A stretch of DNA of 64,000 nt from Bryoerythrophyllum caledonicum (taxonomy: Eukaryota > Streptophyta > Bryopsida > Pottiales > Pottiaceae), in contig OZ020521.1 in the NCBI GenBank assembly GCA_963971425.1, positions 1,180,501 through 1,244,500 of the forward strand, written 5' to 3'. The position numbers and the translations under genes are program-made. Below are positions 33,101-44,939 of this stretch, piece after piece. The first letter of the stretch is position 1. Each line of letters opens with the position of its first letter. Under the pieces are notes generated by a model. That model made no database searches. It was not told the DNA's origin and was given only the letters and a program-made list of their open reading frames with translations.

Positions 33101-33829
33101 GAAATTTGGCCAAAACAATTTCCAAAAAAAGCTTCTAAACCCCAAATTTTTTAAAAACCAAAGAAGAGAGGCCTACCTTGGCCCACCCTCCATGGCAATA
33201 GTCACCGTGAAATAACAAGGTCCGTCCAACACCTCATCGCACTTCCAAATCTTCTAAAAGTTCATTGACTTGGGCCCTACCCAATGCAAGGTAAAGCTTC
33301 CATTGTACCCTAAGTTCTCAAAGAGTTGACCAATAATTCCCCACACCTCTCACAACCTAAGTCACCATCTCCATGTGGTTTAAGTTACAAACATATGACC
33401 ATAAAGTAGGGGGTGACATGCAGGGTGACCCCCTTTCACTTTCAAGAACACTCTAATGTTTCACCAAAACTACTCTAAATCTACCTTTAATCCTTAAAAT
33501 GACAATTCGTACATGCAAGGTATATTTTGACTTTGGACAAGTTTTCTAATTTTTTTTTTGAAGATTAATAAATTTAAAAATAGACATAAAAGTTATCTTT
33601 ATGGATATTTGTAGACTTATAGAAGAAAAGTTATGGTGTTTCAAACATCAAAAGTTGGATTGTGGGTAGTTGGTAGGATACTGTAGAGCTCGATAGTACA
33701 ATTTTTTGAAGCGAAGTTGTAGTGAAGGAAACTTTTGACATCTCGCAGTTGTATACATAGCAATTATATTTATATTTTTTTATATTTCATATACTTTTAA
33801 ACGTGTGTATTTTCCTACTATAAGCCAAA
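30150..33829. other. Intergenic repeats; foldback-family copy at 30890-31600
   Basis: 30890-31600 matches 44940-45600 in the same orientation (shared words GGATTATCAT, TTGGTGTA, TTTCAATCCGTG, GAGATCCTACG, GAAGTGTTTTTGGTGTGAAA). The palindromic word GGGGTTAACCCC occurs at ~31566, and a close form GGGTTAACCCC at ~30642. 32600-32970 is a short GC-rich patch with overlapping frames on both strands and no identifiable product. Confidence 0.5.
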
Positions 33830-36190
33830 TTTTAGTGAAAGGGCGCACTTGAAGGATTCCTTCAAAGGGCACATGCAATTCAAAGGGTACATCCAAAAGA
33901 CAAAGTTATCCCTTCAAAATTTTGTATATATATACTTGATACTTGATATATATACTTGGTACACGTAGAATTCAAAAGACAAAGTTATCCCTCCACAGGG
34001 TTTTGAATTTCAAATGAGGAGAGCGGGCATGTTGGGCAATTCCAAAAACAATTAGTCTTAACTAAGATCCTTTGGTCAAAATTGGAAATATATTTTTTTA
34101 TTTCCTTATTAGTCATTGCAGAAGATTCAACAATTTTGAAGTGTTTTTTTTGTGAAATTATCACGGTTCCTTAGGAGTTAAATAAATCCATCAAAATTTC
34201 AGTTGATTTCAGCATATATAATAGAGTTTTCCTAAAAGTGCTTTCCAAAGAAGAAGAAAAGAGACGAACAGGGTAAAATATTTTTATGCACAAAAATAGA
34301 TTGTAAGAAATTTCATACCCCCTTTTTCTTCATCAATGAAATGCAAGAGTAGTAACGGCAATCAATGTTCTTGGGCCCTACTCAATGCAAGCGAAAGCCC
34401 CTCCATAGTACCCCAAATTCCCAAAAAGTTGACTGGTGGTTTATCTAAACATAACATAGCTACAATTTATCATGAATGGATGAAAAGAGATGTTCCATAA
34501 TCTCAATATATATAATAGAAGATTGTTTGATTGGTGAAGACAAAACCTAGGTGATACCTAGAAGATACCCCTAGTTGGAAATACCGGTCGTTGGATTATA
34601 CATGGGCCAAAGAGCGGCCCGAGACCCTACTGCGACTCCATGTTCCACCATGTCATTGAGTCTCTCAACAATTTTGATTCTTGGGAATTTGAGGGAAGTG
34701 GGGGCTTGGAGGACATGAGGGAAGTGGAGACTTTGAGGACTTGAGGGAAGTGGAGACTTGGAGGACTTGAGGGTAGTGAGGACTTGAGGAGAGTGGGTAC
34801 TTGAGGGACTTTAGATAAATGGAGACTTGGGAGACTTGAGGGAAGTAGAGATTTGGCGGACTTGAGGGAAGTGAGATCTTGAGGGGCTTGAGGGTAGTGG
34901 GGACTTAGGGGACTTGAGGGAAGGGGAGACTGCCATTGCCTTGTCGCCATTGGAATAAATCTGTCGTTGGATTACACATGGGCCATAGAGCTGCGCAAGT
35001 CGTTGGGCGGTCACATCATTGAGATTGCTAGCACTTTTGATATCGGAAGTGGACTAAACTTGTATCAATATATTAAATTATATGAACGTTTGTAGTATTT
35101 GCAGAATGTATTTTCAAAATCTATATTTTAGAGGTTGAACAACGACCTAATCGCAATTGCACACCATTTGCGTTGTTTTCGTAAAGTACATTTAACAATC
35201 AAAGGATCTATTTTACATTCAACTATTTGAACAATCATTTCATCTCATCAAATTGGACGCTAGACGATATAGTTTTATCAATTGTAAAGAATTTTGTGCC
35301 ATAACATCTGTGAGGATGTATACCATACTTATTTTTTGACAAAATGAGAGGATCGTTGTTATTGGTTGATGTCAAAGAATGATAATGGTGTAATTGCATT
35401 ATCATTTGTTCTTTTGTATTCATCTTCTCTTCAAGGGTTTTATTTGCAAATAATTTTATAATGATTATATTGGATATAAATAAACTCAGTTGTGGAAGTC
35501 ATTCATATTTTTATAAATACTATTAAATTTGTTGGATATATCGGTGACGTTGGCAAGACAAAGAGTTGGAGTTGAACTAGGATTCGTGCCGCTTTATGAC
35601 CCATTGTATAATCCAAGAATGAGTGTATACATAGGCCAAGTCCCTACTTCCATCAAGTCCTCCAAATCCTCCAAGTCCCCACTTCCTCAAGTCTTCCAAA
35701 TACCCCAAATCTTTATTTGCCTCGTTTGCTAAGTCCCCACTAGCCTCAAATCCCCCAGTCTCCACTTCCATGAAGTCCCTTAAGTTCCATGGTCCCACAT
35801 TCCTCCAAGTCCCCACGTCCCTCAAGTCTTCCATGTCACTCCAAAACATATAAATACATGGATCCATTGGATATCAAGATTTTAAGGGGTGCTTGGGTGC
35901 CCTACTAAATCCCATTTTGTACACTTTCATATCCTTTCATGAGCCAAACAACCTTAAGGCATGTCCTACATTCGATGCCAAATGGTGCACTATGAGAATC
36001 ACCTAGGTTTTGGCTTTAATACACGTTGGTGAAGCCAAAAAATAATTTCTTATCGACTTTTAGAACCTAGGTGATATCCTTTGGAACAAAATCTTTTGGA
36101 GCAATCACTTTATCTTTTGGATGTGCCCTTTGAATTGATTGTGCGCTTTGGAGGAATCCCTTTTTATGACATGCCTCATGGTAGATTCAT
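33830..36190. repeat. Foldback structure with minisatellite arms
   Basis: 33836-33990 matches the reverse complement of ~36060-36190 (AAGGATTCC, CAAAGGGCACAT, CATCCAAAAGACAAAGT). CCTAGGTGATACC at ~34545 pairs with GGTATCACCTAGG-like sequence at ~36045. Arrays of CTTGAGGGAAGTGGAGACTT (34680-34930) pair with arrays of opposite sense (35640-35840). The intervening loop (35050-35520) is AT-rich. Non-coding mobile element, class unknown. Confidence 0.65.
34680..34930. repeat. GA-rich minisatellite (ACTTGAGGGAAGTGG)
   Basis: About ten variants of a 25-33 bp unit built from ACTTGAGGGAAGTGGAGA and GACTTGGAGG. Minus-strand Ser/Pro/Lys-rich frames arise from it. It is part of the left arm of the foldback at 33830-36190. 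Confidence 0.85.
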
Positions 36191-36289
36191 TCATAAAAGA
36201 TTATAAAAGTGTGCAAAAGTGAATGTAAGTAGGGCATTGAAGCACCCGTTTAAACTTGATACCCAATGAATCCATGTTTTGGAATGTGT

Positions 36290-36490
36290 TAGAGTGACAT
36301 GGAGAACTTGAGGAAAGTGGCGACATGGAAGACTTAAGGGAAGAGAAAAAGTGGGGACTTGAGAGAAATGGAGACTTTTGGGATTTGAGGGTAGTAAGAA
36401 CATGAGGAACTTGAGGGTAGTAGGGACTTGAGGAACTAGAGGAACTTAAAGAGAGTGGGGATTTTGAGGACCCGAGAGTAGTGAGAACAA
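36290..36490. repeat. GA-rich minisatellite, second array
   Basis: The same family of units as 34680-34930 (AACTTGAGGAAAGTGGCGAC, GGACTTGAGG), in the same orientation. It is followed at 36510-36560 by words shared with 35020-35050 (CACTTTTGATAT-GGAAG), so this is a second partial copy of the foldback family. Confidence 0.75.
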
Positions 36491-36560
36491 AGCGGCGCGA
36501 GTTCATGTCCCGCCATATCATTGGACTTCCAACACTTTTGATATTGGAAGAGACTACACT

Positions 36561-37371
36561 TGCTCGTTTATTTATAGAGACAAATATATCAACTTTTTAT
36601 ACTTTATACATATGTAGTCCACCTCCAATATTGGAAGTGCTATGAAATCCAATGACGTGGGGAGACATGAAGCCGTGGATATCACATATTCAAGTATCTC
36701 TAATTCAAGTATCATCCTATGACATGTCCGCATATCACCCAAGATTTGGCTTCAGCATGTTTATAGTGATATTTTGTTATATATAGATATTAGTACAAAT
36801 ATTATTAGTATATGTATATGTAACTGAATACATTGTAGAATCTAAAGCTATGCATTTCAATCAATCAAATTATATATACTCTATTTAGATATGAGTTTTT
36901 AATAAATTTTATATACTATAATGACATATAATTATTAACTGATTTCATCATAATTTTTTCAAAAATTTCAAAAGACACTATAAAATGTAAAAACTAAGTA
37001 AATGTAAATTTCTATAGTTCATAATAATGATTTTTATGATTAAAGTATTAAACTAAAATAAGATTCATATAAACTCTAAGTTTTTGATAATTCTTATCAA
37101 TTACTAGTGAACATAGAAGGAGAAAAAAAACACCAGGCTCCCAAGGAAAGCCAGCATGAATGAAGTGTCTATTCATCCTACTACCAAAACCATGCCCATT
37201 GGACATAGGATTAGTAGTATAGGACTACTTCCCCCTCTCAAGGATAGACACTATTAAATAAAAATTCCAATGCGAGCCATAGTGAGGAGTTAATATGTTT
37301 GGATTTTGACGGGGGTCTGGGAGAGGTTGATTGTTTTCCAATCTTCTTTTGTGGAAGAGGATGTCCATGGC
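36561..37371. other. AT-rich intergenic stretch
   Basis: 36600-36780 repeats foldback-family words in the opposite sense (CCAATATTGGAAGTGCTA). The rest is AT-rich with no ORF of note. The 3' flank of LINE-3 should lie near 37100-37370, but I could not place its tail. Confidence 0.35.
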
Positions 37372-40137
37372 TTATTTTATGGAGTTGTGTTGATGTTGTG
37401 AAAGCATTTTTTTATTGGATTGGTTGGAAATTTGAAGGTTTTTTTTATGGCGTGCATGGAAGAGGATATAGGTAGTGGCACGGGCTCCAGCAGTTATGAC
37501 TATAATTGGACCTACTTTCCATCTTAATTCTCTTATTTTGTCATATAGTGGTTGATATTTTTTGGTTTTTCGTCTAATTGTGTCCGTTGAAAAACGGTCA
37601 TTAGAATATGTGAATTCAATGAATTGTATAGTGATGTCTGGATTGTGGGCTTCTGGTGGAGGGTGTTCATAGAAGATGCAACGGACACATAGAAGGTCAC
37701 GTTTGAATCTGGCATTACAGTGGCATTGTTGTGTATTGGAAGTGCATGGTAGAAGCCACGATGGGACTGTGTTTTCGGTTGGGTTCTTTTGGAAGATTCC
37801 CGCATTCATATATGTCAAGCATCTGGTTGAATTTTGTGTTAGTAGTAGTTTTCTTATTTTTCATATTGCCGCGTTGTGTCTTTTGACAATTAGGGCATGG
37901 ATATTGGATTGTTTGCATTTGAGGAATACATGTACCCATGTATCCGACTCTGTGGAGTTGCAAATGGGGCATGTGATGGAGGAAAATTTTATGGCTCCAA
38001 AAAATAGGCTTTTTAAAAAGATTTCCCATGTATTGGCATGTTCAAAATTTTATTAGGCATGTTTTTTGTGCGTCAGTGATAATGGGGTTTTTCCAAAATT
38101 TGTTTGATAAAACATTGTCAATGTCTTTGTTTCCTATCCATTTGTCTATGTTTGGAAAATTGCGGGCACTTTTTGTTAGATTATTGAATAGTTCGTGTTT
38201 TTGGAGGTATTTGGAGAGGAATCGTATGGGGCCTTTGTCTGGTGTGGCTCCCATGGAGGGCCATGTGTCTCTTGGTAGTAGTATGGTGTGGTGTGTGCAA
38301 GTTCGTATGCATGTTTGGTTGTTTCATCATCTTTGTCTCTTCCTAGTTTGGCGAGTTTGATTGCTTCTTCATTGCCTTTTATGTTAACATGGGCCCGTAT
38401 TTTGTAGAGGTGAGTGGTTTGTGTATGGGATTGGAGCAGTTGGACCATGAAGGTGAGGATTGTTTGGTCAGGGTGGTTGTTATGTGCCGGGGGTGTTGTA
38501 TTTCTCTATTTAATTGATATAGGACGTTTGCACAATCTGTAAAAATGTGTGTTGGTTCATTTGGGTATTTTGTGTTTAGTATTTGTAGTGTTTCATGGAT
38601 TGCCATTAGTTTGGCTCTGAGGATGTTTTGTAGTCCAGGCAATTTTTTCGACATCTCAATTTTTTTGGGTTTGTTGTATATTCCATATCCTGTTTTTTTG
38701 CGTCGCTAGGTGTCAGCTATTTGTTCTGGTTCTTTAAAGGATCCATAGCAATGCTCTTGGGTGACTTTGGATGGTAGATTTGTGTTGTAGTTTGGGAGTG
38801 GTGGTATAGGGTCTGTAGTTGTAAGTTTTAGAGGTGGATATTGTAGTTTTGACCATTGTTTTCTTTGATTTACTGGAATGTTTCTTGGGGTTGGTGCTGC
38901 TATGGTTGAGTAGACTGGTTGGATACTAAGATTTTTGAATATAGCTTGGATTAGTTCTAGTTGATTTTGTTTGCCAATGTTGATGTCATAGTGGTGGATG
39001 CATAATATTTGGATTGTGAATTTTTCTATGCGGGGTTTGTTTAATTCTATTGGGATGGTGGGCTTGCTGTACTTTATTGTGTCATTTGAAAACATATATG
39101 TTATGTGTGTGTCAGCAAATGGACATGTGTGAGGGTTTGGGTTGTGATACCAATCTTGGTCTACAAGAGTTATATATGTAATGCCTAAGGGGCTTTGTTG
39201 TGCAACTAGTCTCGCCCAATGTATGGCTTGTTGGGTTTCTTCTTTGTTACGTGAATGGACTTATTCAATTCCTTACCACTTAAATTCAAATGCTTTACCA
39301 AGTGACCCAAAGATTTTGTCTCTTGTAAATGGGGAGTAGTATTTGGTGATTTTGTAGAGCATGTGACCGGTGACGAGAAGTAGGATTGTTTGATGTCATA
39401 TGTTGTGGTGAACTTATCTAGAAGTTTTGTTGGTATCATGTAGTGTGACCTTTTGAGTGGGTCGATTTTAGGTATTATGTATTTACATCTTTGGTATAAC
39501 CAAACAATCTCTATTTCAAATGTTTGTGTTACACGTTCAAGGTTTTTGAGATGATGTAATTCATTTTGATATTGTGTCCATAGCCATTCTAGTCTTTTAA
39601 TGGAAATAGTTATTAGGTGTTTACCATTATTTTCGTAGATGTATGCATTATTTTGATGAATTTGAATGATATGCTTATATATGTTGATGTCGTTGTGTGG
39701 GTTGCATTCATTTATGGAGATGCTTGTTTGTGGTATGATTGTAGGGAGGACTTATGGTTATGGTGTCTCTATCTTAGAGTTGGGGGTGTTGTAATGTGGC
39801 AGTGTTTTGGTAGAATTTGTGTGTTCGTTTGCGGTAGTATTGTTTGAGACATGCTATATGTTGTGAAGAGATTGTGGAGTCGTGCCATGGAAATATATCT
39901 ATTTGTGTTCGCCATCCGCTATATGTAACGTTTTTGATGTTCCAATGACAGAAGAAAGTTGTGACTTTTCTGGTGACATTGTTGGTGTGAATGTGTTGTC
40001 TATGTTTGTGGTGTAGTATTCTTTGTATGGGATATGTTGTGGGATTTTACAAGATGTTTAGTTGGGCAAGGCGTGGGTCTAGGGGGTGGATAGGAGGGTT
40101 GATTATATTGGAGGTGATACTGTTATCTGTGCAGGTA
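37372..40137 (-). pseudogene. LINE-3 ORF2 C-terminal region (RNase H, zinc finger, distal domain)
   Basis: Order on the minus strand: a basic linker (LEWLWTQYQNELHHLKNLER, ~39520-39600), then an RNase H-like domain (38379-38760) with GYGIYN, ILRAKLMAIHETLQIL and HIFTDCANVLYQL. Next is a C-x2-C-x8-9-H-x4-C finger (CPICNSTESDTWVHVFLKC, ~37900-37980). The last is a distal domain ending in LRWKVGPIIVITAGARATTY (~37470-37530). RNase H and a C-terminal finger are known in several LINE clades and in plant L1-like elements. The catalytic DGS appears as YGSF and the RNase H Glu as Lys. The copy is broken by stops and shifts between the pieces. It shows what LINE-1 should carry beyond the window. Confidence 0.8.
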
Positions 40138-40539
40138 TAGTGTCGTACCCCAAATTTAATTTTTTTTTGTAATTAGTTACTTAGGAAGTGTATCACCGTA
40201 CCACCTTATTAAGTTTAGAGGAAAGTAGACACTTAGTAATGGCTCTTAGGGAGAATTAGGATAGGAAAGGAATAGGACCCTAGGGAGGTGCTAAAAGGGA
40301 TAAGTGGTGGTTTAACACCGGATCCTAACACCCTTGTCAAACGGGTGGATCGAGAGCTCGGAGGGGCCTTACCCAAGGAAGCTCCACCGGCACCGACAAG
40401 GAAGGTCCACCGGCTCCGACAAGGAAGCTACGTCTAAAAAGCTCCGAGCCAAGCATAAAACCCGAACCTCGAGTAGGTCCGAGTATCCAAGCACTAAGTC
40501 CGAGCATTCGAGCTGGAGGTCCGAGGGCAAGGCACAAGG

Positions 40540-41260
40540 CAAGGATCACGGTGACCAGCAGCAAGGCACAAGGCCAGGATCAAGGTGACCAGCAGCAAGG
40601 CACAAGGCGAGGAGTACTAAGACGAGCACCACGGTGACGAGTAGTAAGAGCAAGACGAGGATCACCAAGACGAGCATCACGGTGACCAGCAAGAGGAGAG
40701 GACCATTCAGCCAACACAAGAAGAGGCGAGGTAGGTCCGAGCTCACTCGTGCGAGGTAGGTCTGAGCTTACTTGTGCGAGGGAGGTCCGAGCTCACTTGT
40801 GCGAGGTAGGTCCGAGCTCACTGAAGGCCCGAGAGCAAGGACAAGACGAGCATCACGGTGACCAACAGCAAGGCACAAGGCGAGGATCACGGTGACCAGC
40901 AACAAGGCACAAGGCGAGGAGCACCAAGACGAGCATCACGGTGACCAGCAGCAAGACCAAGGCGAGGATCACCAAGACGAGCCCCACGGTGACCAGCAGC
41001 AAGGACAAGACGAGGAGCACCAAGACGAGCATCACGGTGACCAGCAGGAGGAGAGGACCATCCAGCCAACACAAGAAGAGGCGAGGTAGGTCCGAGCTTA
41101 CTTGTGCGAGGTAGGTCTGAGCTCACTTATGCGAGGTAGGTCCGAGCTCACTTGTGCGAGGTAGGTCCAAGCTCACTTATGCGAGGTAGGTCCGAGCTCA
41201 CTGAAGGCCGAGGGCAAGGACAAGACGAGCACCACGGTGACCAGGAGCAGGAAGAGACGA
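40540..41260. repeat. Minisatellite (GAGGATCACCAAGACGAGCATCACGG type) and CCGAGCTCACT repeats
   Basis: Units of GACGAGCATCACGGTGACCA and GCAAGGCACAAGGCGAGGA alternate at 40540-40690 and 40830-41070. A second unit, GCGAGGTAGGTCCGAGCTCA, runs 40730-40830 and 41080-41205. The two blocks appear as a duplicated composite (A-B-A-B). One frame reads as an uninterrupted Asp/Glu/His/Gln-rich tract over 40892-41089. Confidence 0.9.
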
Positions 41261-41309
41261 GGACAAGGGCAGGAAGCTCCCGGTGAGGTAAGCAAGAGCC
41301 ATAACCACC

Positions 41310-42395
41310 ATGACCTCCACAACGAAGGATGTCTCCCCCACCATCCCGAGGGATCCACTTGAACTCACCGAATTGAAGGAAGACCTTCTTCGGATGGGTT
41401 GTCTCTCACTCCTCGACTTCTGCTGGAGTTTTTGTGTGGACTCTACGGTACAGGAGCTACGACAAGACCCGCTACCCGAGCTAGAGGGGAGTAGCATCCG
41501 AGCTTGCCCGGATCGTTGGACCACGGGAAGATGGCAGGAGGTGTACGATTTCCCGCGACAGGGGGCGGGTTTCACGAGTTTGAAGAAGGAGGAATACGCG
41601 AAGGGACTCTTTGGTACCAAGGATGCCAAGAATGGCTATGCATTGCAAGATTGCCAAGATCCTCGAGCAAAGAGGGTGTTCGCGTTCCTCGTACCCATCT
41701 TTCACCCGGAGAAGCCCACCCGAGTCACGATCACTATGGCTAACACCTTGTATGGTGCTTATTTGGGAGAGCAAATGGTGAATTGGGCTCTTATCATGAA
41801 GGAGGTAGTGATAAGGTTGACGAAGAGCGTCAATAGCACAAGACGCTCTCCCATTTGCCCTTACCTCATCCACCTCTATCACCACTTCAAGGAGACCATC
41901 CCGGAGGAGGCCATGGCGTACGGCACGCAACTGATGATGAAGAAGTTCGAGGGGACGGAGTCGGAGTCCGAACCCGGATCAGAAGGAGGGAGTAGCTCAT
42001 CGCAGTCAGAGGGAGAAGCACCCCCACCTCCCAAGCGCCAACGACCAAGCCATGGAGGAGCACTTTCCACCCGAACTCGAGTTGCTGCCCGGGCAGCCGC
42101 TACGGGATTGGCTCAACTCGGAGGGAAGTCTTACCGTGCCTCCGAGTTGGTAGAGGCTCTTCGAGTGTATGTGGATGATGTGGACAAGACCTTGGGTCAA
42201 TTGGGTAGCCAGCTCGGCAATACCTCTTACCAAGGATTGGTCGCGGCGGCCAAGGAGAAGCTGAGGGGAGTTGGTGACCTCCGCCTTATGGAACAGAAGG
42301 TGAACCGACTCACTTTAGAGGTGACCAAGATGAAGAGCCGGGCGTTGGAGGCAGATAGGAGTTGCAAGGAGGCTCTCCTCCAAGCCAATGCCTTT
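41310..42395 (+). CDS. Transposon-associated coiled-coil protein of unknown class
   Basis: One open frame from ATG 41310. The last ~20 residues before its TGA at 42455 (FEYFLVYFLQDFVIKLSILI) come from adjoining antisense LINE DNA, so the element's own part ends near 42395. Residues ~20-35 read ELKEDLLRMGCLSLLDF. Residues ~70-80 read TTGRWQEVYDF. A Ser/Glu/Pro-rich basic linker with KRQRP, possibly nuclear, spans ~215-250. A coiled coil spans ~300-360 (LRLMEQKVNRLTLEVTKMKS). The paralogue at 24187-25415 shares the two N-terminal blocks. No enzymatic motif is seen. It may be a structural protein of a non-autonomous element. The frame is well kept, but the element looks incomplete. Confidence 0.5.
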
Positions 42396-42665
42396 GAATA
42401 TTTTTTGGTTTATTTTCTTCAAGATTTTGTCATAAAGTTGTCTATTCTTATATGACTTTTATGATGCAGTCTCTATTGTATTTTGTGGTAAAGTTTTCTA
42501 CTTCTTTGTTGGCATGCTTTGCAATTGAGGCTATTTGAGTTATCCAAGGTTCTATACACATGTCTTGGGTTGGAGGTTGAGGTATTTTTATTTGCCTGTG
42601 GGATTGTATGGCGTTAAGGACAGGGTCTGGTCTCCTACTAGGGTTATATATGATTGTGCAGATTA

Positions 42666-44939
42666 TTTTTCACTAAACAGACATCTTAAGTGTATTTGAT
42701 ATGTGTTTTGTAAAAACGTGCTTTTAGTGGCTTTAGATGTGCGGAACAACTAAACATACAAAAAGAATATAATGAATCTAAAATTTAAGACGAAAAGTGA
42801 CATCTTATCTTTATTAATAGATTTTTATTGAAATTTCACATTACATTAAATTAAAATGATTGACACATTAATTTATTGATTTATGATTGTTGAGAGAATT
42901 GGGAATTAAATACGATAATGCAAGAGAATTAGTGTGGTGTTAAGATATTCATGATCACAATCAATCATTTGTTATACACTTTGATCCCTAACAATCTATG
43001 ACTTTTCTTCAGTCAAAACACTTTGAAATATCTCATTGTATTGCAAAGAGTGTAAAAGATATTTTTAATAAAAACTTCCCTCTTGAAACATAAAATCTTA
43101 ATCTTCACTACTAAAAAGGCATGCTCATAAATTTTCATAGACTTTGACCACATGGGATTAAAGATCATAGCGCTTAAAGTTACAGGGACATTTCCTCTTC
43201 TCTTTTAATTAGAAGATTGGAAAGCTTTGATTTCACCATGTGTTGAAATCAAAGCACTAAATGATGTTTGAAACTTGCTAGACTACATTTTGATTTTCAA
43301 TAGATATATGTTTGTGAAAATTGAAAATATTAATGTTATAAATTATACTTTATGCTTTTTGTTAAAGCAAATAAAATCAAATGAGAAAAAAATCAAGATC
43401 TTTAAATTTTTATGAAGAAACGAAATGTTATTTGAGTGCCTTGCCCAAAAAAGTGAGAAAACTTTGGTTACTCTTGAAATATTATTACTTACTTGTATTG
43501 ATAATCTCATGTTTAACAAACTTAAAGGTTTGTAGCAAAAATATTGGAGCTTCCAGCTTGCCGGACTTTGATATAAATCACTTTAAGTGGGATAAAAAAT
43601 TTCTATGAGGCCAATGAGAGTATAAATTACATTTTGTGTAGCTCTTATCTTTCGGCATATTTGTACAAAATTTCAAAAATTTGAATTGTAAAGTGGGAAT
43701 CATGGAAACATGCCCAAGATTTCCAATAACCCACCTTGGAACTTTGGGTCCTTTGGGTTAATTAGTCTAGATCAAAACCCTACAATTCAAAAGCCATTTC
43801 TTTTCTTTTAGGGTCTTAATACTATTTTGTTAGACACTTTTAAAAGATTGTTGGTGAAAGATAGTGAAAGAGCTATAAAAAAATTTAAGGTTTTATTTCA
43901 AGCTTCAAGTAGAATAGGCTTGTAATCAATGGATGGACACAATCATAGACAAATGCAATTTCTTCATATTATAGACTTGAGGACAACTACACAAATTTAA
44001 AGGTGATGAATTTTAAGGTGAAAGATATGCCTACAAAAGTTTCAAAAACGAAGGAATAGATTATCCTAATAAAAATCAAAAGGTCATAGTTTAATTTGAA
44101 AATATTGACCTTGTATATTTAAACTATAATACATAGAATGGTTTGAATTGGTTAATTCCTTAATCTATTATTGTTAATGAACTTAAATATAAATTGCAAT
44201 TGATCAATTTTTAGAATTGTGATTGTATAGATTGATGTAATATAATATTATTATGTAGATATCATGAGATTCATGATATCATTAGAATTGTTGTTAATGC
44301 GACATTATTCTAACAACAATTTTTATGAAAATTATGAGCTAAAAATTTATGTTACTAGGATTTTTAACGTAAATTTCTGAAGATATACATAAGGATCAAG
44401 GGTTTTTATTACAAGATTTAATTCCTAAAGAACCTTTTGCCCATGGGAAACATTTTAACATGTCTTAGGTTCCTATGACGTCAATTTTGATTGTGAGTTT
44501 CTAATTTGTATTTTAATAAAGATGTGGCATGGTACTAATTTTATGAAGATATTGATATTTTCACATCAATCCCTTAGAAAACAAAATATCTCTGAAAACA
44601 TCACATTTGAATGTGCCATTTTAAAAAACATGATGTAAATATATTAGCCTTGTTGATGTTACCGACCCAAGGGTGCTGTAGATAGTCGTAATGTAAATAG
44701 TGCTAAAAACTCCTTCTTTGGTCACCGTTGTGAACAATGATTGACTTTTTAACCTCTAAATTTCCAAGAGTCCCATCTGGAAAATTTTGAAGGTTTGGGC
44801 AGGCTTCAATGGTGTCAATCTATAACATTTGTCTTTGAAATTTTTGTTGGAGATAGACATTACTCAAAGCTTTTGGTGCATGCAATTATTTCCTAAATCC
44901 AATATTAAATTAAAAAAACTTATGCCATCTTAAAGAAAA
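42666..44939. other. AT-rich intergenic stretch
   Basis: No gene or clear repeat. The 75-codon frame at 43381-43608 is AT-rich and isolated. Nothing else supported. Confidence 0.4.

Larger units (their letters stand above)
40138..42395 (+). mobile_element. GC-rich unclassified block inside LINE-3
   Basis: Begins with TGTCGTACCCCAAATTTAAT at the LINE-3 junction. It holds a purine-rich minisatellite and one long reading frame, and is distinctly richer in GC than the flanks. It ends where the frame runs into antisense LINE sequence (~42396). A TG start could suggest an LTR-type element, but no second LTR or polymerase gene is visible, so the class is open. It looks incomplete. Confidence 0.5.
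37372..42665 (-). mobile_element. LINE-3: decayed LINE copy, RT region absent, split by a foreign block
   Basis: On the minus strand, 42665-42396 encodes the linker between endonuclease and RT (RPDPVLNAIQSHRQIKIPQP, EPWITQIASIAKHANKEVEN), matching LINE-1 near 61.35-61.56 kb. After a GC-rich block (40138-42395) the LINE resumes at 40137 with post-RT sequence and continues to a stop at 37372. About 1.8 kb of ORF2, including the whole RT core, is missing at the junction. Either the block replaced it or two LINE fragments flank the block. Numerous stops and shifts. Confidence 0.78.
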
